DNA of 64,000 nt, from NCBI RefSeq assembly GCF_000495435.3, contig NZ_AXUN02000215.1, positions 1 through 64,000 of the forward strand, written 5' to 3'. This DNA is from Youngiibacter fragilis 232.1. Its GTDB lineage: Bacteria; Bacillota; Clostridia; Clostridiales; Clostridiaceae. The notes beneath the pieces are model-generated. The model saw nothing but the letters and a program-made list of their open reading frames with translations, made no database searches and was not told the DNA's origin. Below, in pieces: positions 34,635 through 42,916 of this stretch. The first letter of the stretch is position 1. Each line of letters begins with the position of its first letter. The translations under genes and the position numbers were made by a program.

Positions 34635-35546
34635 TTATTTTGCGAAGTTTATCATGAACAATCCTTCGCCGTACTTGTCTTTTCCATATTCTTCAATGAG
34701 GTCGAGGGTCTTCTCCGAAGTGAGCCACTCGATGAAAACATCAACCGCCTCTGTATTGGTATCAGGATGCTTTTCAGGATTTACCGAAATGACAGTATAC
34801 TGGTTCTTAAGGTCTGCTGACTCCTCAAGTACTATCTCAAGGTCAAGCTGGTCCTTCATTGACAGATAAGTTGCCTTGTCAGTCAGCGTATATCCCTTCA
34901 TCTCTGAAGTCATCGTCAGAAGCGCTCCCATTCCCTTTCCTGCTGCAACATACCAGTCTCCGGCAGGTTCAATCCCTGCTGTCTTCCAGAGTGCAAGCTC
35001 CTTTGTATGTGTTCCGGACTTGTCGCCCCTTGAAAGGAAAGGTGCTTTTGCTTCCATGACCTTCTTGAAGGCTTCCGAAGCTGTGAGTCCTGCACCCTTA
35101 ATCTTGGCAGGGTCATCCTTGGGACCTACAACCACAAAGAAGTTGTACATGAACTCTATCCTCTCCACTCCGAAGCCATCCTTCACGAAGGTCTCCTCGG
35201 CCGCTTTCGAGTGCACAAGAATGACATCGGCGTTTCCGTCGACGGCGGTCTGTATTGCCTGTCCAGTTCCCTGAGAAAGCACATCAACTTCGATCCCTGT
35301 ATCTTCCTTCAGTACTGGCAGCAGATATTCAAGAAGTCCTGAGTCATTTACGCTTGTAGTTGTGGAAAGTATGATCTTGGTATCTGACAGCGTCGGTTTG
35401 ACAGGCTCTGTGGGAGCTGCCGTAGGAGCTGCAGTCGGAGCAGCTGTCGGTGCTGCAGGAGTACTTGCGCATGCTGACAGGAGCATTACCGCTGACAGCG
35501 CACAGGACATGAGAATGGTGCCTTTAATGGCCTTTAGATTTTTCAT
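34635..35546 (-). CDS. tupA: TupA-like tungstate-binding lipoprotein
   Basis: Extracytoplasmic substrate-binding protein of about 303 residues. The signal peptide ends in the lipobox LSAC with Cys at about 25, followed by an (AAPT)n linker. The oxyanion pocket has the TupA-type LSTTTSVNDSGLL and SQGTGQAIQTA segments plus a GDKSGTHTKE loop. These features favour tungstate over molybdate. The start at 35546 follows AAAAGGGGG; a frame reaching 35594 runs into the leader. It heads the operon and is preceded by a candidate riboswitch. Confidence 0.9.
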   Translation of the reverse strand: MKNLKAIKGTILMSCALSAVMLLSACASTPAAPTAAPTAAPTAAPTEPVKPTLSDTKIILSTTTSVNDSGLLEYLLPVLKEDTGIEVDVLSQGTGQAIQTAVDGNADVILVHSKAAEETFVKDGFGVERIEFMYNFFVVVGPKDDPAKIKGAGLTASEAFKKVMEAKAPFLSRGDKSGTHTKELALWKTAGIEPAGDWYVAAGKGMGALLTMTSEMKGYTLTDKATYLSMKDQLDLEIVLEESADLKNQYTVISVNPEKHPDTNTEAVDVFIEWLTSEKTLDLIEEYGKDKYGEGLFMINFAK

Positions 35547-35550
35547 TATT

Positions 35551-35648
35551 ATCCCCCTTTTCACAATGGAAGGCGCTTCCGTTTCCAGAGACACCCTAAC
35601 GGCATACAGCCATGCACAGCGGTTTAGGCATGTATGCTCGAGGCTTAC
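35551..35648 (-). promoter_or_regulatory. Candidate Moco/Tuco riboswitch in the tupA leader
   Basis: The tupA leader, read on the minus strand, has AGCCTC, then a stem (GCATACA-t-GCC paired with GGC-TGTATGC), then a second hairpin ending in GCGCCTTCC, and finally AAAAGGGGG, the ribosome binding site. The E. coli moaA Moco riboswitch has the same order: AGCCTC, stem, hairpin with CGCCTCCC, and AAAGG before the start. The match is of pattern, not of a model score. If real it would hide the ribosome binding site when cofactor is present. Confidence 0.45.
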
Positions 35649-35649
35649 A

Positions 35650-35683
35650 TGTATAGTTTACTTCTTATTGTAATCAATATCAA
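35650..35683 (-). promoter_or_regulatory. Promoter of the tup-moa operon
   Basis: On the minus strand TTGATA-17-TAAACT or TTGATT-16-TATACA, two overlapping options, lie about 110 bases before tupA and directly before the putative riboswitch. Confidence 0.5.
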
Positions 35684-35866
35684 TGATAAATTATTGGCTA
35701 TCTATTAACAAATTGCTGAGAAATCACTTTGATTTGTACTGTTTAGATACAAAAACCGATTGCTTATCCCTATTTCTTCCTTCCACTTATCCCTTTCTAA
35801 CCCACCAGCAGATAAAGTATGTTAGAATACACTTGTATATTATGTTTACAAACAGGGGGATTGGAT

Positions 35867-36358
35867 ATGATAAGGGTAGGTATACTTACAGCAAGTGACA
35901 AGGGCTCCAGGGGCGAGAGGGTCGATGAGAGCGGAAAGCTCATCATGGACAGGGTCAGGGAGATTCCCGGCGAGGTTGCCGAGTACATCGTTGTTCCTGA
36001 CGACCGTGAAACAATTTCTGAAAACCTCAGACGAATGGCTGATGAGCTTGAGCTTCATCTGATCCTTACAACCGGCGGAACCGGAATGTCGCCAAGGGAC
36101 ATAACCCCTGAGGCTACCATGGATGTCATCGACAGGGTGGTACCCGGCATCCCTGAAGCAATGAGGGCAAAGAGCCTCGAGGTTACTAACAGAGCCATGC
36201 TTTCAAGGGCTGCAGCAGGTATCAGGAAGAGAACCCTCATCGTAAACATGCCTGGAAGCAGAAAGGCAGTGGATGAGTGCCTTGATGTCATAATACCTGT
36301 GCTAAAGCACGGTATAGAGATCATGCGCGGCGAAGACGGAGAATGTGCAAGGACATAG
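35867..36358 (+). CDS. mog: MogA/MoaB family molybdopterin adenylyltransferase
   Basis: A 163-residue protein that adenylates molybdopterin before metal insertion by MoeA. It shows VGILTASDKGSRGERVDESG, the nucleotide loop TTGGTGMSPRDITPEA, the NRAMLSRAAAGI segment and NMPGSRKAV, all standard for MogA. The start at 35867 follows AGGGGGAT; a frame from 35819 is longer but unsupported. It is divergent from the tup operon and completes the pterin pathway in the window except for MoaD/MoaE. Confidence 0.93.
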   Translation: MIRVGILTASDKGSRGERVDESGKLIMDRVREIPGEVAEYIVVPDDRETISENLRRMADELELHLILTTGGTGMSPRDITPEATMDVIDRVVPGIPEAMRAKSLEVTNRAMLSRAAAGIRKRTLIVNMPGSRKAVDECLDVIIPVLKHGIEIMRGEDGECART

Positions 36359-36364
36359 AGCATA

Positions 36365-36390
36365 GGCCGGGAATCTGAGGATTCCCGGCC
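36365..36390. terminator. Bidirectional terminator between mog and the aldehyde dehydrogenase
   Basis: GGCCGGGAATC-TGAG-GATTCCCGGCC, a perfect 11-bp stem, followed on the plus strand by CCTTTTC. Confidence 0.9.
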
Positions 36391-36396
36391 CCTTTT

Positions 36397-37839
36397 CTAG
36401 TACTTTGCAGTAACCATCTTTTTCCTTGTGTAGAACTCAACTCCATCCTTTCCGTTTGCATGCAGGTCGCCGTAGAACGACTTCTTGTAGCCTGAGAACG
36501 GAAAGAACGCCATCGGAGCAGGTACTCCCACATTAATTCCGAGCATTCCGGCATCGATGTTGTCCCTGAACTTCCTTACTGCGCTGGCGCTGTCAGTGAA
36601 CAGGCAGGCACCGTTTGCGAATTCTGATTCATTCGTAAGCCTTATCGCATCCTCGAGGGTGTCAACCCTGACTATAGAAAGCACCGGTGCGAATATCTCC
36701 TCTTTCCAGATCTTCGTGTCAGTCCTGACATTGTCGAATATGGTTGCTCCGACGAAGTATCCGGGTCCGCTGCAGGCCTCATCCAGCCTTCCATCCCTGA
36801 CAAGTGTCGCGCCTGACTCAACTCCGGATTCAATGTATCCGAGCGTCTTCTTCTTGTGGACTTCCCTTATGACCGGCCCGAGGAAAACATCCTTGTCCAG
36901 TCCGTTGCCCATCCTTATCTCATCTGCAGCCTTCTTCAGTTCAGCTACGAGCTTGTCTCCAACTTCTCCGACAGCAACTATTACTGATGCGGCCATGCAC
37001 CTTTCACCTGCGGAACCGAATGCGGCATTAATGATGTTCTTGATTGCATTGTCAAGGTCAGCATCAGGCATTACTATGCTGTGGTTCTTTGCGCCTGAAA
37101 GGGCCTGAACCCTCTTGCCGTTTCCAGCGGCTGTCTTGTATACATACTCAGCCACAGGCTGTGAACCAACGAACGATACTCCCTTTACATCAGGATGGCT
37201 GAGTATCCCATTGACCACGTCATGTGCACCGTGGACTATGTTGAATACTCCATTCGGGAATCCTGCTTCAACTGTAAGCTCAGCGAGCCTGTTCGCAAGA
37301 AGCGGAGTCCTTTCCGACGGCTTGAGTATGAATGTGTTTCCGCAGGCTATAGCCATAGGGAACATCCAGCAGGGAACCATCATTGGGAAGTTGAAGGGTG
37401 TTATTCCTCCGATTACTCCAAGAGGATACCTGTACATTCCGGATTCAAGTCCGGTTGCGATATCAGGAAGCTGCGAGCCCATCATGAGTGTAGGGGCTCC
37501 GCATGCGAACTCAACGCACTCTATCCCTCTCTGCACTTCTCCCTTGGCTTCTCCGAGACTCTTTCCATTTTCCATTGTGATGAACTGGGCAAGCTCATCC
37601 CAGTTCTCGACAAGGAGCTGCTGGTATTTGAACAGTATCCTCGCCCTCTGGGGAACAGGAGTGGTGCCCCATCCTTCAAAGGCCTTCTTTGCAGCAGCGA
37701 CCGCCTTGTCAAAATCCTCAGCTGTCGATATTGGAACCTCAGCAAGCACTTCTCCTGTCGCAGGATTTGGAACCTCGTCATATCTTGCGGTGGTTGACTC
37801 CACCCATTCCCCGTTAATGAAATTCTTTAGCTTTGCCAT
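36397..37839 (-). CDS. CoA-acylating methylmalonate/malonate-semialdehyde dehydrogenase
   Basis: A 480-residue aldehyde dehydrogenase of the MmsA group. It oxidises methylmalonate or malonate semialdehyde to propionyl-CoA or acetyl-CoA with loss of CO2. Signs are [27 protein letters not shown], the NAD site [13 protein letters not shown] and the catalytic Cys in [10 protein letters not shown]. The C-terminal [19 protein letters not shown] is specific to MmsA. The start at 37839 follows GAGGAGGAAAAG. It lies 13 bp downstream of the Fe-alcohol dehydrogenase and is probably under the same sigma-54 promoter. Activity on a C3 or C4 semialdehyde is inferred. Confidence 0.9.
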   Translation of the reverse strand: MAKLKNFINGEWVESTTARYDEVPNPATGEVLAEVPISTAEDFDKAVAAAKKAFEGWGTTPVPQRARILFKYQQLLVENWDELAQFITMENGKSLGEAKGEVQRGIECVEFACGAPTLMMGSQLPDIATGLESGMYRYPLGVIGGITPFNFPMMVPCWMFPMAIACGNTFILKPSERTPLLANRLAELTVEAGFPNGVFNIVHGAHDVVNGILSHPDVKGVSFVGSQPVAEYVYKTAAGNGKRVQALSGAKNHSIVMPDADLDNAIKNIINAAFGSAGERCMAASVIVAVGEVGDKLVAELKKAADEIRMGNGLDKDVFLGPVIREVHKKKTLGYIESGVESGATLVRDGRLDEACSGPGYFVGATIFDNVRTDTKIWKEEIFAPVLSIVRVDTLEDAIRLTNESEFANGACLFTDSASAVRKFRDNIDAGMLGINVGVPAPMAFFPFSGYKKSFYGDLHANGKDGVEFYTRKKMVTAKY

Positions 37840-37852
37840 TTCTTTTCCTCCT

Positions 37853-39037
37853 CTATTCCTTCGAAAAATCGTAGTCGAAACACTTCCAGTAGAGCTCTGC
37901 AACCTCTTCATGGCTCGGGACCCTCGGTGTGTTTCCAGGGCTTCCGCTCGCTATGGCATCGGTCGCCATCTTTGAAACATACTTCTCAAGGTCTTCCTTC
38001 TTGATTCCCCAGCCCTTCATGTTTGGTATTCCAAGGTATCCGCAGAGCGCCTTTATCTCTGATATCGCCTTGTCCGCCCACTCGTCATCAGTCATGAGGT
38101 CTGCTTCAGGAGCTATCAGCCTGCCTATCTCGGCCAGCTTTTCAAGTGCTTCGGTTCTTGTGAATTCCAGCACTGCAGGGAGCAGCATAGCGTTCGACAC
38201 TCCATGGGGGACATGGAACAGTGCTCCTATGGGCCTCGACATTCCATGTACCAGCGTGACTGAAGCGTTTGAGAATGCAGTACCCGCCTCCATGGATGCC
38301 AGGGACATCTTCTCCCTTGCTTCACGGTTGTTGCCGTCGTCATATGCAGCCTTGAGGTTTGAGGTTATGAGTGAAATCGCTGAAAGTGCAAAGGTGCTTG
38401 TTATAGGCTGAGCCTTCCTGGAGATATGAGCTTCTACGGCATGGCACAGCGCGTCTATTCCCGTTGCAGCTGTGACTCCCTTTGGTGATGTCATTGTAAG
38501 CAGGGGATCGACTATCGCCACCCTCGGAAGGAATGCCTTCTGCTTTATCATCATCTTGACATCGTCTTTGGTGCTTGCGATTATCGTCACGTTGGTGACC
38601 TCGGATCCGGTACCGGATGTGGTCGGAATTGCAATGAGAGGAAGCGGAAGCTCCTTCGCCATGGTTTTCCCACCCATATAGTCCCCAATGTATCCGCCAT
38701 TGGTGGCAAGTGCCGCTACGGCCTTTGCCGTATCTATGCAGCTTCCTCCGCCGATTGCAACGACCAGGTCACACCCTCCGTCCTTGCAGATCTTAAGCGC
38801 ATCATCCACGAACAGGTCTGTCGGTTCTGTATTGGCATCCAGGTAAAAGCTGCAGGCTATACCCTTGTCCGCAAGCTCCTTCTCAACCCTCGCCACATAC
38901 CCGACCTTCTCCATTATCCTGTCACTGACTACAAGCGCTTTCTTTCCAAGTTCAGCGGCTGTTTCGCCGAGCTTGCTAAGAGCATCCTGTCCATAGACTA
39001 TCTTCTCAGGCAGCTCGAACTTTGAAATCTGACTCAT
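37853..39037 (-). CDS. Iron-containing alcohol dehydrogenase
   Basis: A 394-residue type III alcohol dehydrogenase. It has the NAD site [13 protein letters not shown], the [10 protein letters not shown] motif and the metal-binding histidines in [15 protein letters not shown] and [19 protein letters not shown]. Similar enzymes act on 1,3-propanediol, 4-hydroxybutyrate, 3-hydroxypropionate or butanol. Pairing with an MmsA-type dehydrogenase suggests interconversion of a hydroxyacid and its semialdehyde. The start at 39037 follows GGGAGGTAGGG. Expression is probably sigma-54 dependent. Confidence 0.92.
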   Translation of the reverse strand: MSQISKFELPEKIVYGQDALSKLGETAAELGKKALVVSDRIMEKVGYVARVEKELADKGIACSFYLDANTEPTDLFVDDALKICKDGGCDLVVAIGGGSCIDTAKAVAALATNGGYIGDYMGGKTMAKELPLPLIAIPTTSGTGSEVTNVTIIASTKDDVKMMIKQKAFLPRVAIVDPLLTMTSPKGVTAATGIDALCHAVEAHISRKAQPITSTFALSAISLITSNLKAAYDDGNNREAREKMSLASMEAGTAFSNASVTLVHGMSRPIGALFHVPHGVSNAMLLPAVLEFTRTEALEKLAEIGRLIAPEADLMTDDEWADKAISEIKALCGYLGIPNMKGWGIKKEDLEKYVSKMATDAIASGSPGNTPRVPSHEEVAELYWKCFDYDFSKE

Positions 39038-39074
39038 ATCCCTACCTCCCTTTTGATGTATACGATTCCTTAAA

Positions 39075-39091
39075 AGCAAGAACTGTGCCAA
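39075..39091 (-). promoter_or_regulatory. Sigma-54 promoter of the alcohol dehydrogenase operon
   Basis: On the minus strand TTGGCACAGTTCTTGCT fits the -24/-12 consensus TTGGCACRNNNNTTGCW without mismatch. It lies about 40 bases before the start codon. Confidence 0.85.
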
Positions 39092-39233
39092 CTTCAAATC
39101 ACCCCGGACATTTTCCCAAAAAAATGAGAAAAGCTCCAAAACGCGCTTCCCTCAACAAAATCCATGCGGCCCAACGATTGACAAGTATTTGTCACTTCAA
39201 CCGCAACCCTAAACATGTTCAATATTTCATACG

Positions 39234-39249
39234 CATGTAGCGTTACATG
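39234..39249. promoter_or_regulatory. Candidate enhancer site for the sigma-54 activator
   Basis: CATGTA-GCGT-TACATG is a perfect 16-base palindrome about 145 bp upstream of the sigma-54 promoter, in the gap after the regulator gene. The position is right for an upstream activating sequence. Confidence 0.6.
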
Positions 39250-39265
39250 TACAATAAAAACTACA

Positions 39266-41041
39266 CTAATCCATCCCGAGCCTTTTCATCTTCTCATAAA
39301 GGGTGGAGCGTTGTATGCCGAGCCTTCTTGCAGCCTCTGCCTTGTTTCCGCCGCATTCCTCAAGCATCTCCCTGATAGCCTGCCTTTCACCCTCCATTGC
39401 CCTGTCCTTCAACGCAGAGGATGTATCATGATTTTGTCTGGTGCCGGTATCAGATATCTTTTTCGGAAGGTCCCCGACTCCAATGACATCCCCTTCTGTA
39501 AGGCTTACAAGCATCTCTGCGGCATTTTCAAGCTCCCTGACATTTCCAGGCCATCCGTATGAGACAAGCATCTCCATCGCCTCAGGTGTCAGCACCTTCT
39601 CATGGAAGCCGAACTCGCTGCAGAACCTCCTGATGAAGCCGAGGAGGAGTTCCTCTATGTCCTCCTTCCTTTCCTTGAGTTCAGGCAGCTCCAGCCTGAT
39701 TATGTTTATCCTGTAATAAAGGTCTTCCCTGAACGTTCCTTCCTTGATCATCTCTTCAAGGTTCTTGTTAGTGGCAGCTATGATCCTCACGTTTATCTTA
39801 CGCTTCTGTATTCCTCCCACAGGCTCCACTATCCTGTCCTGAAGCACCCTCAGTATCTTCGCCTGCATGAAGAGAGGCATGTCCCCTATTTCATCCAGGA
39901 ATATGGTTCCGTTATGGGCAAGCTCGAACTTTCCCTTCCTTCCCCCTTTCCTTGCGTCAGTGAACGCCCCCTCCTCATATCCGAAAAGCTCGGATTCCAG
40001 AAGTGTTCCCGGAATCGCTGAACAGTTCACAGATACGAGGGGACCTTCAGAAAAGAGGCTCATATCGTGTATTGCCTGGGCAAAAAGCTCCTTCCCGGTG
40101 CCGCTGGCACCGGTAATGAGGACTGTAGAAGGTGTCCTTGCAGCTCGCCTCGCCAGGTCCTTCGCTTTCTGCATGGGTCCGGAGCTTCCTATTATCTTGC
40201 CAAGAAGGAACCTTTCCTTCCTTGTAGGCTCATTTTTCCCCTTCTTGTCGAGGTCCCTCTTCTTATTTACCCTTCCGATAATATTGTAGAGCTCATTGAC
40301 ATCAGCGAATATCAGCATTCCGATCGCCCCGGTGACTTCCCCGTTCTTCTTGATGGGGATCCTATGGACCACCATGTCCTGCCCCCTTATCCTCTGGATA
40401 TGACCTCTCTCTTCAATACCAGTCCTTACAACCACAGGAAGCCTTGTGTTCTCAATGATATCCTCCACATTCTTTCCTATGACATCCTCAGGCCTCTTTC
40501 CGATGAACCTTCCATAAGCTTCGTTGAACTCGAGTATGGTGCAGTTCTTGTCTACTACCACCACACCCTCATATGCTGAATTCAGCACATGCTTGAGCGT
40601 TTCTGATGAATCAAGCTTATCCTTCACCTTCCTGATGTATCCGGAATTTGCACTGAGGATGTCGGTCCTTGTTATTATCCCCTGAAGATGGCCAAGTCCA
40701 TCCACTACCGGCAGTGCTCCGTCCTTCATTCCCATAGCCTTCGAGACAGGGTCATCAGGCCCAATAACTGTTGCATCTCTCGTCATCACGGTATTTACTC
40801 TTGTATCAAGTGACTTGTCCTTCAGGAATAGCTGCATCAGCACGGTCTTAGTCACTAGGCCAAGATAGATTCCGTCGCCGTCAACTACAGGAACACTGAA
40901 GATATCATGCATATCAAGTATGTTTATAGCTTCTTCCACAGTAGATTCAGGCTTTACTGTAAACGGGTCCCTCGTCATCCAGTCCCTTACGATTGACTCT
41001 GAATCACTGTAATTTCCGCTGTTCCTGTTAATCTCATCCAT
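39266..41041 (-). CDS. Sigma-54-dependent activator with CBS, PAS and AAA+ domains
   Basis: A 591-residue enhancer-binding protein. Two CBS repeats occupy about 18-135 and should bind an adenosine nucleotide. A PAS domain lies at about 148-255. The AAA+ ATPase at about 282-510 has Walker A GASGTGKE (311-318), the sigma-54 contact loop GAFTDA (358-363) and Walker B FLDEIGD (381-387). A Fis-type helix-turn-helix ends the chain (NKAEAARRLGIQRSTLYEKMKRLG). It lies next to a near-perfect sigma-54 promoter and the alcohol/aldehyde dehydrogenase pair. The signal is not known; CBS domains suggest energy charge. Confidence 0.93.
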   Translation of the reverse strand: MDEINRNSGNYSDSESIVRDWMTRDPFTVKPESTVEEAINILDMHDIFSVPVVDGDGIYLGLVTKTVLMQLFLKDKSLDTRVNTVMTRDATVIGPDDPVSKAMGMKDGALPVVDGLGHLQGIITRTDILSANSGYIRKVKDKLDSSETLKHVLNSAYEGVVVVDKNCTILEFNEAYGRFIGKRPEDVIGKNVEDIIENTRLPVVVRTGIEERGHIQRIRGQDMVVHRIPIKKNGEVTGAIGMLIFADVNELYNIIGRVNKKRDLDKKGKNEPTRKERFLLGKIIGSSGPMQKAKDLARRAARTPSTVLITGASGTGKELFAQAIHDMSLFSEGPLVSVNCSAIPGTLLESELFGYEEGAFTDARKGGRKGKFELAHNGTIFLDEIGDMPLFMQAKILRVLQDRIVEPVGGIQKRKINVRIIAATNKNLEEMIKEGTFREDLYYRINIIRLELPELKERKEDIEELLLGFIRRFCSEFGFHEKVLTPEAMEMLVSYGWPGNVRELENAAEMLVSLTEGDVIGVGDLPKKISDTGTRQNHDTSSALKDRAMEGERQAIREMLEECGGNKAEAARRLGIQRSTLYEKMKRLGMD

Positions 41042-41298
41042 CTGATTTACCTCCGGATTGTAGTATCTGTACTGGGTATAGTAAAGTCCAGTTTCGGTGT
41101 CCTACCTGTATGGCTCTTAGCTGATTATCGAGATATCCTGCAGCGTCCTGAATTCATTGTCCATGCTTTGAACCCCGCAAAAAAGTCTTGGTATATTAAC
41201 CATTGTACAATAATATTGCATTGAATAATCATCTTCATGCTCCGTGTTCCAATTACTTCAATTATGTTATACTTTCAGATATAGATTGGAGGTGCACC

Positions 41299-41616
41299 TT
41301 GGAGAGAAAAAAGAGAAACCACGTATCCGTCCTGCTCATACTTTTCATAGAGCTGTCAGTCACAGCAGCGATATTCAGGCTGATTGGATTTGCGGAAAAG
41401 GCAGCTGCCTACCTCACAATCGCAGCGCTTGTCACAGGAATCCTGTTTGTATCGGTACTTATCTTCAGCAGGCTGAGCACACTTGCAGGCCAGGAGGAAC
41501 CTTCAGCCAGGAAGACAGGTCTCATAAGGCTTCTAGTCCTTGTTACTTTGCTATTCATAGCAACATACCTCCTGGATACCTATGTCTTCGACCTGAGGTC
41601 GCTGATTGAAATATGA
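41299..41616 (+). CDS. Small membrane protein, three helices
   Basis: A 105-residue protein with a basic N terminus (MERKKRN) and hydrophobic segments at about 8-28, 34-56 and 73-93. Its last residues (TYVFDLRSLIEI) are soluble. The TTG start at 41299 follows GGAGGTGCACC. A -10-like TTATACT lies near 41267. No family is recognised. Confidence 0.6.
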   Translation: MERKKRNHVSVLLILFIELSVTAAIFRLIGFAEKAAAYLTIAALVTGILFVSVLIFSRLSTLAGQEEPSARKTGLIRLLVLVTLLFIATYLLDTYVFDLRSLIEI

Positions 41617-41637
41617 GGATACAATTGAAGAAAGTAC

Positions 41638-41663
41638 ACAGGACCGTCAGCAGACGGTCCTGT
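41638..41663. terminator. Bidirectional terminator
   Basis: ACAGGACCGTC-AGCA-GACGGTCCTGT, 11-bp perfect stem, followed by CATTTTA, between the membrane protein and PhnB-like genes. Confidence 0.88.
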
Positions 41664-41673
41664 CATTTTATGT

Positions 41674-42090
41674 CTATTCGCCTCTGTGGCTGAATTGCCA
41701 GATTATGCCGAACTTGTCCTTAAGGCTGCCGTAGCACTTGCTCCAGAAGGTCTCCTGAAGGTCCATCTCCACTGTTCCGTCAACCTTCATTGCAGCGAAC
41801 CACGCCTTGAGTTTGTCCATATCCGTATCTACAACTGTAAGGCTTATGTTGTTTCCGACAACAAGAGGCATTCCAGGCCAAGTGTCCGAGAACATTACAG
41901 TATCACCGGAGATCACCAGCTCGGTATGCATGACAAGGTCCTTCGCCGCATCCGGGAGCGGATGCTCTTCGCTTGGCGGCATGCTTCCAAATGTCATGAA
42001 ATTCGGCTCGTTTGTTTCGAATACCTTCTGATAATAAGTGACAGCTTCACGGCAATTTCCATCAAAATTGATATATACCTGTACAGCCAT
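41674..42090 (-). CDS. PhnB-like VOC family protein
   Basis: A 138-residue protein of the PhnB/YjdN subgroup of the glyoxalase fold. It opens with AVQVYINFDGNCREAVTYYQKVF and ends in WGVLR-type KCYGSLKDKFGIIWQFSHR, the standard closing strand. Members lack a known activity. A plausible promoter on the minus strand (TTGACA-17-TGTATT, 42324-42352) lies upstream. Confidence 0.85.
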   Translation of the reverse strand: MAVQVYINFDGNCREAVTYYQKVFETNEPNFMTFGSMPPSEEHPLPDAAKDLVMHTELVISGDTVMFSDTWPGMPLVVGNNISLTVVDTDMDKLKAWFAAMKVDGTVEMDLQETFWSKCYGSLKDKFGIIWQFSHRGE

Positions 42091-42323
42091 TTTAGATTCT
42101 CCTTGGAATATAGTACGGTTCTCCCGCCAATTCGATTGTATATCTGCCTATTCAGGCTGTATAGGTACACTTCACCATATTGACCCAAAATTTCCAATCC
42201 GTTCACCCTCTATTCATCCAAATCAAATCGAATCTGAAATGACACACTATCTTTACAATACGTATACGGAAAAGCTACTGTTTGTTCTGAGCCGCTTCAT
42301 CATGAGTTAACACCTTAATGCTA

Positions 42324-42352
42324 ACATTAATACACTAAACATAAGGGTCGAT
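42324..42352 (-). promoter_or_regulatory. Promoter candidate of the PhnB-like gene
   Basis: TTGACA (42347-42352) and TGTATT (42324-42329) on the minus strand are 17 bases apart. It implies a leader of about 220 bases. Confidence 0.4.
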
Positions 42353-42429
42353 GTCAAGTCTGGAGTTGCCCGGAAACAGCTTCTGGCTTCATCTGTACCT
42401 TTATGGAAATGTTTCTAAAAATGCAATGC

Positions 42430-42745
42430 TCCATCGGGAATAGCCGCCCCATAAATCCTGACTCAGGCACGATGCCGGGAGAAGCGGATCATTGGCTGCG
42501 AAGGCCTGGAAGTTGCAGAAGAAGGTAAAGCCCTTCCGACATTTCAAAGCATCAAGTCAGGGAAGAAGGTCTTAAGTATCCCGTAATACTTCCCTGGCAT
42601 GCAAAAAGGCCGCCTGAAAGACATACGGGTGAAGGCTGCACAAGCCCGAAACCAGAGTATCTTCAGGCGGTTTCACTATGCACTCAGCTGAAGGGACCAG
42701 GAGAAATCAGGAAACTGGAAAATTTGATACTTAAGTGCCATTTTT
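42430..42745 (+). ncRNA. Possible structured RNA in the gap before dapF
   Basis: This part of an 825-bp gene-free region is GC-richer than its surroundings and rich in inverted repeats. GCCGCCTGAA...TTCAGGCGG (about 42609-42670) encloses CGGGT...GCCCG. Another stem is CAGGGAAG...CTTCCCTG near 42558-42595, and another GAAGG...CCTTC near 42520-42537. A T-run (ATTTTTTTC) lies at about 42740. No long ORF runs through it. The known families SRP, tmRNA, RNase P, T-box and lysine riboswitch do not fit. The strand is a guess. Confidence 0.35.
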
Positions 42746-42749
42746 TTCT

Positions 42750-42778
42750 GTTGTAATTTCTCCTTACATGCTTTAAAA
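42750..42778 (+). promoter_or_regulatory. Promoter candidate of dapF-dapL
   Basis: TTGTAA near 42750 and TAAAAT near 42773, about 17 bases apart, lie upstream of a leader of roughly 130 bases. Confidence 0.5.
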
Positions 42779-42837
42779 TATACCTAATTTGTTTCCAGAT
42801 GATGTATCAAATAGGAAGCAATCAGTGAGTTTTACCC

Positions 42838-42872
42838 AACGGCGGGCCCAAGGCACCGCCGTTTTCTTTTTT
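42838..42872 (+). terminator. Terminator-like hairpin in the dapF leader
   Basis: AACGGCGG...CCGCCGTT followed by TTCTTTTTT lies between a promoter candidate and dapF, 45 bases before the start. It either ends an upstream transcript or acts as an attenuator. Confidence 0.7.
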
Positions 42873-42916
42873 AATATATATTTTCTATACCAACTAACTA
42901 TTTTGGGGAGGTTACC

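Noticed and set aside
35395-35460. AAPT repeat in the tupA gene as an assembly or slippage error
   Set aside because: Low-complexity Pro/Ala/Thr linkers after a lipobox are normal in binding lipoproteins, and the frame stays open.
42780-42916. Lysine riboswitch or T-box before dapF
   Set aside because: The leader is too short and the conserved cores are absent.
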